Below are positions 1 through 8,700 of a stretch of 15,382 bases of DNA, piece by piece; within the stretch, counting starts at the first letter, position 1; every line of letters starts with the position of its first letter. Location of the stretch: contig JALONF010000010.1 of assembly GCA_025455085.1 (NCBI GenBank), forward strand, positions 1 through 15,382, read 5' to 3'. Made by a program: the position numbers and the translations under genes. The notes under the pieces are model-generated. The model ran no database searches, had not been told where the DNA came from, and saw only the letters and a list, made by a program, of their open reading frames with translations. Source of the DNA: Ignavibacteriaceae bacterium (GTDB lineage: Bacteria > Bacteroidota > Ignavibacteria > Ignavibacteriales > Ignavibacteriaceae).

Positions 1-2
1 TT

Positions 3-500
3 GGTGCAGAGAGCGGATCGCAAAGAATAATTGATGCGATGGATAGAAGAGTTAAAGTAGAACAGGTACGGGAGATGATACAACTTGCAAAGAAGCATGA
101 TATTGAAACCGGAACTTTTATTATGCTGGGATATCCCGGTGAAACGGAAAAAGATATCGAAGAAACAATAAGTCATTTAAAAAAATCCAATCCAGACCTA
201 TTTACAATTACGGTCGCTTACCCGATTAGGGGGACGGAACTTTTCCAGGAAATCGGAACCAACCAGGTAAATGTTTTCGATTGGGAAAAGCAAACTGACC
301 GTGACCGCGATTTTGTCCGTACTTATCCAAGAAGGTATTATGATTTTGCGGTGCGCAGAGTTGTGAACGAAGTAAAATATTACAAAACAATAAACAACAG
401 TTCAATTAAACCCGAAGCTGTCATATACAAATCAAAATCATTTGCAGCAAAAACGGCAATGTGGTTTGTGAGAAACACGAAATGGCTGAGTTCAAATTAG
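3..500 (+). CDS. Radical SAM enzyme, C-terminal part (5' end outside window)
   Basis: The frame is open from the first bases of the window and ends at TAG 498-500, so only the last ~165 residues are visible. They begin GAESGSQRIIDAM, the conserved strand after the 4Fe-4S/SAM site in B12-binding-type radical SAM proteins, where the family reads GaEsGs..iL..m.k. Then follow a helix and FIMLGYPGETEKDIEETI, the usual 'lGlPgET' motif late in the radical SAM barrel, and a family-typical AYPIRGTELFQE segment. The cluster-binding CX3CX2C motif and any cobalamin domain would lie upstream, so they cannot be checked. The visible part aligns by eye with the 3' half of the gene at 2321-3832 (GAETGNDAILKQMDKG, FVLGLPAETPEKV), so the two look like paralogues. 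The stop lies inside the next gene, which indicates co-transcription. The family is fairly certain; the reaction is unknown. Confidence 0.85.
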   Translation, partial: GAESGSQRIIDAMDRRVKVEQVREMIQLAKKHDIETGTFIMLGYPGETEKDIEETISHLKKSNPDLFTITVAYPIRGTELFQEIGTNQVNVFDWEKQTDRDRDFVRTYPRRYYDFAVRRVVNEVKYYKTINNSSIKPEAVIYKSKSFAAKTAMWFVRNTKWLSSN

Positions 501-1255
501 ATCGTACACCTCTTAAAGACGGTATATACATTCTTTCGGAAATTAATAACGAATTTGAAAAAATCTACCTAAAGCTCAGAGAAAAAGAGAATAGAATATT
601 TTCGGATGATGAAGTGAAAAAACTGCCATTTGCTTCTGACTCTAATCCACATAAAAAAGAATGGGACTTAAGAGTTAAATCATTCCAGCGATTCAAAGAA
701 TATTTAAAATCAAAAAAGCAAAATCTTAATATTATCGACCTCGGATGCGGTAACGGCTGGTTTAGTGGACAGCTTTCAAAAACATTCAATCATATTTTCT
801 TTTGTGTTGATGTTAACCTGCCTGAATTAAAGCAAGGCAGAAAAGTTTTTAATTCTGCGCAGATAAAGTTTGCTTATGCTGATATATTTAAAGCAGAAAT
901 TCCTTTTGCTTCTGTTGATATAATTATAATTAATGCTGCTGTCCAGTACTTTCCTGATACCAAAAAACTTATGGAAAAACTACTGACACTAATTAATGAA
1001 GATGGTGAGATTCATATCATCGATTCGCCCTTTTATTCTGAGAGCGAAGTTGGAAATGCCAGTAACCGAACAACTGATTATTACCGATCAATTGGTTTTC
1101 CGGAAATGACGAAAAATTATTTTCATCATGCATTTTCTGAACTTTCAGAATTCAACTATGAAGTTTTATATAATCCAAAGTCATTTAATAAAAAAGTTTT
1201 GAGATTACTCTCACTCAAAGATTCCCCCTTTCCATGGATAAAAATTACCAGATGA
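482..1255 (+). CDS. Class I SAM-dependent methyltransferase
   Basis: A protein of 257 residues. After an ~80-residue N-terminal region comes the Rossmann methyltransferase core: motif I IIDLGCGNGWFSG at residues 84-96 (the glycine-rich SAM loop), an acidic residue after strand 2 (VDVNLPEL, D110), ADIF at 133-136 and SVDIIIINAAVQYFPD at 144-159, a form of the motif IV/post-strand-4 region. This is the Methyltransf_11/25 type that acts on small molecules, sugars or lipids; the acceptor cannot be told. I chose ATG 482 because the residues before it look uncharged by family constraint; GTG 461 in the same frame would add seven residues (MVCEKHE). Neither has a clear ribosome site. The gene overlaps the upstream radical SAM gene by 19 nt and the downstream glycosyltransferase by 4 nt, so it is probably translationally coupled in an operon. 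Confidence 0.85.
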   Translation: MAEFKLDRTPLKDGIYILSEINNEFEKIYLKLREKENRIFSDDEVKKLPFASDSNPHKKEWDLRVKSFQRFKEYLKSKKQNLNIIDLGCGNGWFSGQLSKTFNHIFFCVDVNLPELKQGRKVFNSAQIKFAYADIFKAEIPFASVDIIIINAAVQYFPDTKKLMEKLLTLINEDGEIHIIDSPFYSESEVGNASNRTTDYYRSIGFPEMTKNYFHHAFSELSEFNYEVLYNPKSFNKKVLRLLSLKDSPFPWIKITR

Positions 1256-2298
1256 ATTCTGCAAAGCATATTCTTTTTCTAGTTCCTGGTTTTCCGGCAG
1301 ATGAGAATGATTTTAATTGTGTTCCTCCGTTACAAGAATTTTTACTTAAATTAAAATCATCATATCCTTCTGCCAGAATCTCTGTTTTAGCCTTTCAATA
1401 TCCTTATCGCAATACTCAATACATTTGGAACGGTATCAATATTTTTCCGATGGCAGGTAAAAATCAAGTTTATATGAAACCACTTGTTTGGCTGCGAGCA
1501 ATCAAGACTGCCAAAAACCTTAGCAAAGAAAATCATGTCGATGTCATTCATTCATTATGGCTTGGTGAGTGTGCTATGATTGGGAATCTGCTTTCCAAAA
1601 AATGCAACTGTGAGCATATTTGCACTCTGATGGGACAGGATGTTAAATCTAATAACAGGTATTTGAGATTGTCAAAAAGTGAAAGGATTAAAATATTCGC
1701 TTTATCACAAAATCAGTCGGATCAGTTTATAAAGCTGACAAATAGAAAAGTTAATGGAATTATTCACTGGGGAATTGAAGATCAAAAATTGGAGAATCTC
1801 GGGCGTGACATTGATTTATTAGCTGTTGGTTCACTTATTCCACTTAAAAATTATTCTTTGTTAATAAAAGTGGTTGCTGAATTAAAAAGAATGTATCCGG
1901 ATTTAAATTGTAAACTTGTGGGAACCGGTCCTGAACTAGCAGTACTAAAAAATATGGCAAATGAAAAAGGAGTCAGGGAAAATATTGAGTTTACAGGGTT
2001 GTTAAGCCGACAGGAAATTTTTATGCTGATGCAAAGAAGTAAAATATTTGTTCATCCTTCCACTTTCGAAGGTTTAGGATATGTTTTTGCGGAAGCGCTT
2101 GTTAACGGCATGAACATAGTTTCATTTAATGTTGGATGTGCTCAACCACACGCTAAATGGTTTATTGCAAAGAATGAAGAGGATTTTTTAAGTATCACTA
2201 AAAAACTCCTTAGTACTACACTTGATTATAATTCAGTCAACCTTTTTCCGATGAAAGAAACATTAGATCAATACGCAGCAATTTATGGTGTAAATTGA
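1252..2298 (+). CDS. Glycosyltransferase family 4 (GT-B fold)
   Basis: A 348-residue protein that should transfer a sugar from a nucleotide-sugar donor to an acceptor in the cytoplasm. The N-terminal acceptor half starts HILFLVPGFPADEND and contains HVDVIHSLWLGECAMIGNLL, where such enzymes read 'DviH.h'. The C-terminal donor half has AVGSLIPLKNYSLLIKVV (the GrL.p.Kg..lli motif), KLVGTGPE, ENIEFTGLLSRQEI, and FEGLGYVFAEAL with the EX7E pair at E273 and E281 that marks the GT4 donor site. The start at ATG 1252 overlaps the upstream TGA as ATGA, a classic coupling junction. ATG 1234 in the same frame would add six residues. Sugar and acceptor are unknown. With two radical SAM enzymes and two methyltransferases around it, a role in building a decorated surface glycan or glycosylated metabolite is plausible. 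Confidence 0.88.
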   Translation: MNSAKHILFLVPGFPADENDFNCVPPLQEFLLKLKSSYPSARISVLAFQYPYRNTQYIWNGINIFPMAGKNQVYMKPLVWLRAIKTAKNLSKENHVDVIHSLWLGECAMIGNLLSKKCNCEHICTLMGQDVKSNNRYLRLSKSERIKIFALSQNQSDQFIKLTNRKVNGIIHWGIEDQKLENLGRDIDLLAVGSLIPLKNYSLLIKVVAELKRMYPDLNCKLVGTGPELAVLKNMANEKGVRENIEFTGLLSRQEIFMLMQRSKIFVHPSTFEGLGYVFAEALVNGMNIVSFNVGCAQPHAKWFIAKNEEDFLSITKKLLSTTLDYNSVNLFPMKETLDQYAAIYGVN

Positions 2299-2320
2299 AA
2301 TTTGTATATTAAAAGTAGTT

Positions 2321-3832
2321 ATGAGCAAAGTTATATTATTCAATCCACGAAGCGCAAATTCAAAGCACAGATTACCAAATTCAATTCTGCAGGTTGGTGC
2401 TTCAATTGAAGGAAAATACGGGTATGTTTTTGTTGATGGAAATCTGGAAAAAGATCCTTGGACTAAAATCAAAAGTCACCTCTCAACTGGTAATTTCAAA
2501 TTTTTCGGCTGCACAGTTATGCCGGGTTTGCAGCCGAAACAGGCCATTCCCTTCACAAAAAAGATCAGAGAAGAATTTCCTTGGGTGATAAATATCTGGG
2601 GTGGGTACTTTCCTGCCAATCAATATAAGGTTGTGCTTGATTCTGGCTATGTAGATTTTGTAATTAATGGACCGGGTGACGAAGCATTTCCCCAGCTAAT
2701 TGAAGCTTTGGAAAGCAAAACTGATCCTTCATTAATTAAAAACCTTATCTTTAAAAAAAATGGTGAGTTTGTCAGAACTCCCAAAGCTGATTTATTCGAT
2801 CAGGATGCTCTTCCACAATTACCTTATGAAAAGCTGGACAGTTTTTATCCACTTGAAAAATATCTTGGTAAAACTTTTTTGGGAACAAAGACGGCTGCTT
2901 ATCACTCAAGCATGGGATGCCCGTTTACTTGTTCCTTCTGTGCGGTAGTACCGATTTATGAAGCAAGATGGAAAGGAAAATCTGCTCATCTTATTTTTAA
3001 AGATATTAAGTATTTGAAGGATAAGTTTGGTGCGAATGCAGTAGAATTCCACGACAACAATTTCTTCGTCTCAGAAAAAAGAACAGTTGAATTTTCTCAG
3101 TTAATAAGAAACGAAAAAATTATTTGGTGGGGTGAAGGAAGAATTGATACAATCCATAAGTACAGTGATGAATCTCTTGCTTTGATGAGAGAAGCCGGCT
3201 GCAGGATGATCTTTTTTGGTGCTGAAACCGGAAACGATGCAATCCTGAAGCAAATGGATAAGGGAGGAACACAATCGGGTGAGCAGATAAAAGCATTTGC
3301 AGAGAGAATGAAGAGGTTTGATATCATTCCTGAATACTCTTTTGTGCTAGGATTACCTGCAGAAACACCCGAGAAAGTTAATAAGCAGATTGACGAGGAC
3401 ATTCAATTCATCAAGCAAATAAAAGAAATTAATCCTGATACAGAAATAATTATTTACGTTTACAGCCCTGTGCCGACGGAGGGATCAGAATTATACAATG
3501 AAGTTCAGAAATCAGGATTTAAATTTCCTGAAAACCTCGACGACTGGCTTGATCCGCAGTGGGCAAATTTTGATCTGCGGAAAAATCCACTAACTCCCTG
3601 GCTTACGGCGGAAATGATTGACAAAATTTTGAACTTTGAAACCGTTATTAACGCTCACTATCCAACCGTATCAGATTTCAAATTAACCGCATTTCAGAAA
3701 AAGACAATGCGACTTCTTTCTTTACTAAGATATAAAACAGGTTTCTACAGTTTTCCATATGAACTTAAAGCACTTCAAAAGTTCTGGCTAAAATACCGCA
3801 GACCTGAAGTGGAGGGATTTTATACAGAGTGA
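2321..3832 (+). CDS. B12-binding-type radical SAM enzyme
   Basis: A full-length protein of 503 residues. The N-terminal ~180 residues have the fold signature of the B12-binding domain: SKVILFNPRS at the start, VFVDGN, INIWGGYFPA, then YVDFVINGPGDEAFPQLIEAL, the usual 'vD.vv.GeGE.t...l'. The radical SAM domain follows, with SSMGCPFTCSFCAV giving CX3CX2C at C200, C204 and C207 for the 4Fe-4S cluster, then WWGEGRID, FFGAETGND and FVLGLPAETPEKV. A ~110-residue C-terminal region follows. The cobalamin-ligand motif DXHXXG is not seen: the position reads VDGNLEKD. Cobalamin binding is therefore uncertain, or base-on without a protein histidine. Members of this family perform methylations, ring contractions and other radical reactions, and I cannot choose among them. 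The 22-nt gap to the glycosyltransferase and the GTGA overlap with the next gene place it in the same operon. Confidence 0.88.
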   Translation: MSKVILFNPRSANSKHRLPNSILQVGASIEGKYGYVFVDGNLEKDPWTKIKSHLSTGNFKFFGCTVMPGLQPKQAIPFTKKIREEFPWVINIWGGYFPANQYKVVLDSGYVDFVINGPGDEAFPQLIEALESKTDPSLIKNLIFKKNGEFVRTPKADLFDQDALPQLPYEKLDSFYPLEKYLGKTFLGTKTAAYHSSMGCPFTCSFCAVVPIYEARWKGKSAHLIFKDIKYLKDKFGANAVEFHDNNFFVSEKRTVEFSQLIRNEKIIWWGEGRIDTIHKYSDESLALMREAGCRMIFFGAETGNDAILKQMDKGGTQSGEQIKAFAERMKRFDIIPEYSFVLGLPAETPEKVNKQIDEDIQFIKQIKEINPDTEIIIYVYSPVPTEGSELYNEVQKSGFKFPENLDDWLDPQWANFDLRKNPLTPWLTAEMIDKILNFETVINAHYPTVSDFKLTAFQKKTMRLLSLLRYKTGFYSFPYELKALQKFWLKYRRPEVEGFYTE

Positions 3833-4512
3833 AACAGCAAAAGAAGAAAAGTCTGCTTAAAAGTCTTGCGTTCAGAATTCTCTATCCGGCATCAGAAAAA
3901 TATTTATCGAAAGAAAGATCTTATAAGTATAAGGATGTCACAATTACAGTATTTCCTGGAGTATTTCATCCCGGATTTTTCTATAGCACAAAAATCCTGC
4001 TCAAATATTTAGAAGAACTTGAACTGCATAAAAAATATGTTCTTGAGCTTGGAGCTGGCACAGGTTTAATCTCAATCTTTGCAGCGAAACATGGTGGATT
4101 TGTCACAGCCTCTGATATAAGTTTAACTGCTGTTTATAACATCGAAAAAAATGTGAAGATGACTGATGCAAATGTTGAAGTAGTGCATTCAGATCTTTTC
4201 GATGATATCCCGAACAGAAGGTATGATTACATAATTATCAATCCCCCATACTATAAGAAAACTCCATCAAGTGAAAAAGAATTTGCATGGTTTGGAGGAG
4301 ATGATTTTCAGTATTTCCGCAAGCTATTCTCACAGCTAGGTAATAATTATTTTGAAAATACTAATGCAATAATGGTCCTTTCAGATGAGGCAGATTTAGA
4401 AATGATTAAATCAATTGCAGGCGAGTATAAATTTTCAATGGAAGAAATATATCATAAAAAAACCTGGGGAGAAAATCATTTCATTTATAAAATCAAAAGC
4501 ACAGAGTTATAA
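3829..4512 (+). CDS. SAM-dependent methyltransferase with NPPY motif
   Basis: A protein of 227 residues. It has an N-terminal basic stretch (KQQKKKSLLKSL), a VFPGVFHPGFFYSTKILL segment typical of HemK/RlmG/TrmN6-like enzymes, motif I VLELGAGTGLISIFAA (71-86), D96 in the acidic loop, and motif IV IIINPPYYKK (135-144). NPPY is characteristic of enzymes that methylate a planar nitrogen (glutamine side chain, adenine N6, guanine N2). That may be a housekeeping role, or the fold may be reused within the surrounding biosynthetic cluster. The GTG start at 3829 overlaps the previous stop as GTGA, and no ATG lies nearby in frame, so GTG is well supported. The gene ends 24 nt before the convergent SPASM gene. 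The family is clear; the substrate is unknown. Confidence 0.83.
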   Translation: MKQQKKKSLLKSLAFRILYPASEKYLSKERSYKYKDVTITVFPGVFHPGFFYSTKILLKYLEELELHKKYVLELGAGTGLISIFAAKHGGFVTASDISLTAVYNIEKNVKMTDANVEVVHSDLFDDIPNRRYDYIIINPPYYKKTPSSEKEFAWFGGDDFQYFRKLFSQLGNNYFENTNAIMVLSDEADLEMIKSIAGEYKFSMEEIYHKKTWGENHFIYKIKSTEL

Positions 4513-4536
4513 ATTTTCACAGGTAAATAATTTAAC

Positions 4537-5583
4537 TCACAACTTAGCAAAGGGTGAAAGATTCAGAGAACAGACACATTTCTCACAGATTGAATTAGTA
4601 GAAACATCAAGATTTTTGCGAAAAGAAATAGATTCATATGAGTTGACAATTTCTTCTAATGCCGATTTCCTGATATTACCAATTACTTTGTGGAAGAAAC
4701 AAGGTCGCACACTTCCGTCGGCTTCTATTACTGTTGAAACCCAGGGAGCATTACATCTCAGCTCGGGAAAATTACTTTGATTGTAATAAGCAGAATAATA
4801 GTGATAAAATCTCATTATCCTGTCGGGCGATTCGGCGATGAATTTTGATTCGAAGTTATTCAGGTGTGTTTGAATAAGTGATTCGATAATCTCTTTGAAC
4901 TGAGGTAATTCTTCAGGGGATAATTTGACTTCACCAGCTCTTTGATCATCCCATAATTCCGGTCTGTTGAAAGCATCCGTTGTTATATCAGCAGTCAAAA
5001 AACTAATTTGGTCAACACCGATTTCTCTTGCAGCATCAATAATATTCGGAAAGTCCTTAAAATTTTCTTTTTGAATAACGCATCGGGCAGTTACTCTGAA
5101 ATTTGGTCTTAGTCTTTTTAATTCTTGAACTCCCTCTTTGAGTTTTGCAAATGCATTCGGAATATTCCTGATTTTATCGTGAACGTCTTTTGAGCCATCC
5201 AGCGAAACAATCACTTCATCTGTCTTTGCTAAGATATCCAATGAGTATCTCTTTAAAAGCAGGCCTGTGGAAAGTAGAGTGATTTTAATTTTTCTTGATT
5301 TGATAATCTCGCATAGCTTGAAAAAGTTAGGATGCATCAGAGCCTCACCGCCTGACATCACAACTTCTTTTGTATTCAATTTCCGAAATGAATCGAGCAT
5401 TTTCGCAATATCAGATTCCTCAAGCTGCTTGACATTATTATTTCCTTTCCAGATATCGCACATAACACAACGGCAGTTGCAACGGCTGTGCGGCATAAGT
5501 ATCACTATAGGAAGAGAAAAAATCTTGTGAGATTTTAGTGAATAAATCCGCTTAATTGTATCAAATGATAAATTCTTTTTCAT
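4537..5583 (-). CDS. Radical SAM enzyme with SPASM-type C-terminal cluster domain
   Basis: A protein of 348 residues. The radical SAM motif is SRCNCRCVMCDIW with C35, C39 and C42 (CX3CX2C; C37 is extra), followed by VVMSGGEALMHP (GGE 78-80, binds the SAM amino group) and EVIVSLDGSKDVHDKIRN (SLDG). The C-terminal domain carries C277 (RCNAPW), C295 (GSVRPCFFH), C333, C336 and C338 (CEKCVC), in the order expected for a SPASM or shortened 'twitch' auxiliary 4Fe-4S cluster. The phrase EADGSVRPCFF is a hallmark of this group. Such enzymes modify peptides (sactipeptides, quinohemoprotein maturation) or small molecules and polar lipids. No candidate precursor peptide is visible beside the gene, so a non-peptide substrate is at least as likely. 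It converges on the plus-strand cluster and may be transcribed from the 5584-5708 region. The start is the ATG at 5583, with no obvious ribosome site. Confidence 0.87.
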   Translation of the reverse strand: MKKNLSFDTIKRIYSLKSHKIFSLPIVILMPHSRCNCRCVMCDIWKGNNNVKQLEESDIAKMLDSFRKLNTKEVVMSGGEALMHPNFFKLCEIIKSRKIKITLLSTGLLLKRYSLDILAKTDEVIVSLDGSKDVHDKIRNIPNAFAKLKEGVQELKRLRPNFRVTARCVIQKENFKDFPNIIDAAREIGVDQISFLTADITTDAFNRPELWDDQRAGEVKLSPEELPQFKEIIESLIQTHLNNFESKFIAESPDRIMRFYHYYSAYYNQSNFPELRCNAPWVSTVIEADGSVRPCFFHKVIGNIRKSALEEIVNSYESISFRKNLDVSTNSICEKCVCSLNLSPFAKL

Positions 5584-5708
5584 TATGCCTTAATTGTCAA
5601 ACATTTAAATAATAACCGTCTTGCAGATAATTTAATTATAATTAAAATGATGCTTCAATTTACTATATTTCGCATAATTGAAATACAGACGTAGCCATTT
5701 TTAGCCCA
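5584..5708. promoter_or_regulatory. Divergent intergenic region with AT palindrome
   Basis: These 125 bases separate the minus-strand SPASM gene from the plus-strand sensor kinase, so promoters for both must lie here. A perfect 16-bp palindrome, tttaattataattaaa, spans 5631-5646 and could be an operator, though AT-only palindromes arise easily in this base composition. On the plus strand TATATTTC (5664-5671) resembles the Bacteroidota -7 element TAnnTTTG, but no matching -33 element is evident. No Shine-Dalgarno sequence precedes ATG 5709. Confidence 0.4.
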
Positions 5709-8700
5709 ATGAAATCATTTAATATAATACTGTTCTCAATACTTATCCTTTCTTCATCATTCTCTCAGACAGATGAATATATCTTCAAGCAGCTTACTGA
5801 CGCGGATGGACTTTCTCAAAGCACAATCTTTGCAATGATACAGGATAGAGAAGGTTACTTATGGCTCGGAACAATTGATGGCTTAAACCGTTATGATGGG
5901 TATGAGTTTAGAGTATATGCAAATGATGCTTCCATCCCTTCATCGATCTCGGACAATTTTATTTCTGCACTTTGTGAAGATAGCGACGGCTTTATCTGGG
6001 TAGGTACCGTTAATGGATACTTAAATCGTTTCGACAAAAAAACTGAAGTCTTCAAAAGATATTTTGTAAATGATTTTTTTGAGACCATTAAAAATCCCTC
6101 GACAGATTTTTATGACTACCCTCTCGCTTTCTCAAGAAATCAAGCTAATACTATTACTGCTATCACTGAAGACAAAGATGGCTATCTATGGCTTGGAACA
6201 TGGGGCAAAGGTTTAATAAAGTTTGATAGAAAAAAAGGAAGAGCGTCTCACTTTCATAATGATCCAAATGATCCTCTCAGTTTAAGCTCGGACTTAGTAA
6301 TTGATATAATCTCAGACAGGGATGGTAATATATGGATCGCTACATTTGGCGGAGGTCTAAATAAACTAGCGCTCGATGATTCTAACAACAACGATCAATT
6401 CAAAGCCCGATCAGCAAAATTTTTACACTACAGATCAATTGAAAACAATAATTCTTCTTTGAGTGATGATAAAACAATCAGCTTGTTCGAAGATACTAAT
6501 GGAAATATCTGGATTGGAACTTTTTATGGCGGTCTTAACAGACTTGATGCAAATAATAAAACATTAACACCAGACAAAGCAAAATTCAAAAGCTATCAAG
6601 AAAACAATAAGCTAAGCAATAGTATCTCAGATAATACCGTAATGGCTATCACGCAAGATTTTGAAGGCTATTTGTGGATTGGCACTTTCGGAGGCGGCAT
6701 TGACAGGTTTGATATAAGAACTCAAACATTCACAAACTTCTCAGAATTATCCAATCACCAAAATTCTTTTACTGATGTTGAGATACTCTCATTATTTTCT
6801 GACCGATCAGGAATTTTGTGGGCAGGTTCTCACCTTGGCGAGGGTGTTACAAAAATTCAAAAGTATTATTCTAAGTTTGAATCGATTAATAGTCGTTCCG
6901 CAGGAAGATTAAAACTTAATGATGATGTTGTCTGGTCATTGTTCAGAGACAGCAAAGATAATCTTTGGGTTGGAACATACAGAGGTGGAATTAATGTTCT
7001 GAATCTTGATGCAAATCAGACAAAGGTTTATAGAAGAGCGCTTGACCAAAGTAATGGAATATCTGATAATCACATCAGATCTATCACCGAAGATAAACTG
7101 GAAAATATTTGGATAGGTACTTACAGTGGAGGATTGAATAGAATAGACAGGACAGGACAAAAAGTAGAGACATTCAAGAACGAGCCGGGCAATTCGAATT
7201 CACTATCGGCAAATCAGGTTCTGGACATTTATGTAGAATCAGAAAAAACAATCTGGGTTGCGACTTTTGGTGGTGGATTAAATAAGCTTACCTTCGCTGA
7301 AAACACTTCCGGAGTTCCAGAATTTAAGTCATATAAGAACAACCCATCCGATCGTCATTCACTTTCAGACGATCGCGTATACTGCATTCTGAAAGACAAC
7401 AAAGAAAATTTTTGGATAGGAACTTACGGCGGAGGACTGAACAAATTTAATAGTGAAAAAGGTATCTTTGAAGTTGTTTCTCTTGACATTCAAAGTTCAC
7501 AATCAGCATTCAATGATAAAATTCTTTCTTTACACGAATCTTCAAACGGTATGCTTTGGATAGGAACATCAGGAAACGGATTGAATCAGTTTGATCCTAA
7601 ATCAAATACCGTTATGAACTTTTCTCTGGCTCAAGGATTGACCAGCTCCGTTGTTTATGGAATACTTGAAGACAGCAAATCAAATTTATGGCTGAGCACC
7701 GATGATGGAATTTTTCTATTTAATTCCTCAACTGAAAAGTTCGCTCAGTTTGGAATTGAGGATGGTGTTCAAAGTCTTGAATTCAGTGGTGGAGCTTACT
7801 TTAAAGATTCAGGTGGTATGATGTATTTCGGTGGTATTAATGGATTTAATTATTTCAACCCGGATAGCATAACAATAAATCAGTATGTCCCTCCTGTAGT
7901 AATTAGTAATATAAAAGTTATGGATGTAAGAGTTAACGGAGAGCCGGATGAATTAATCTTATCGTACGATCAAAATTTTATTTCTGTTGAATTCTCTGCG
8001 CTTGATTTTTCAATGCCTAAGAGAAACAAGTATAGTTACATACTTGAAGGATTTCAAAAGTCCTGGATATCAACAGGGGGATCAAACAGAACAGCGACTT
8101 ACACAAATCTTCCATCCGGTGAATTTACTTTTATGGTGAAGGGTTCTAATTCAGATGGAATATGGAGCGATAATGCAGCTACTATCAGAATAATTATTAA
8201 TCCGCCATTCTATCAAACCTGGTGGTTCGTAACACTGATAGTAATTATAATCGTATTTTTTATTTACTATCTTGGCACCATTAGAGTAAAAAGTCAGCTT
8301 GAGATTGAAAAATTAAAACTAAAGATCGCATCTGATTTGCATGACAATATCGGAGCAGGTTTAACTGAGATTTCTATTTTGAGCGAAGTTGCTGAAAGGA
8401 CTGAAGGTCATTCAAGCTCAATAGTTAAAAAGGATTTGCAAAAGATAAGCGAAACAGCCCGCCACTTAGTTGATTCAATGAGTGATATTGTCTGGGTTGT
8501 TAATCCGCAACGGGATTCACTACACGATCTCATAGTGAAACTTAAAGATTCTTATAACGAATTCTTTAGCTCAATCGGCATTTCGTTCCAGGTTAATAAT
8601 GTTGAGAAGAGCGATGACATCAAACTGCCGATGGACTACAAGCAAAATCTTTTATTGATGTTTAAAGAGGCAATCAATAATGCAATTAAGTACAGCGGGT

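Noticed and set aside
4415..4780. A 121-codon plus-strand open frame spanning the convergent gene ends
   Set aside because: It overlaps the methyltransferase and the SPASM gene, both with clear family motifs, and its own translation shows no recognisable domain.
4513..5708. A precursor peptide gene for the SPASM enzyme
   Set aside because: No short cysteine- or glycine-rich frame with a start and plausible spacing was found in the flanking gaps (24 and 125 bases).
5850..7860. Repeats in the sensor kinase as a DNA-level tandem repeat or CRISPR-like array
   Set aside because: They are degenerate at DNA level and unevenly spaced, and they match protein-level reg_prop propeller repeats.
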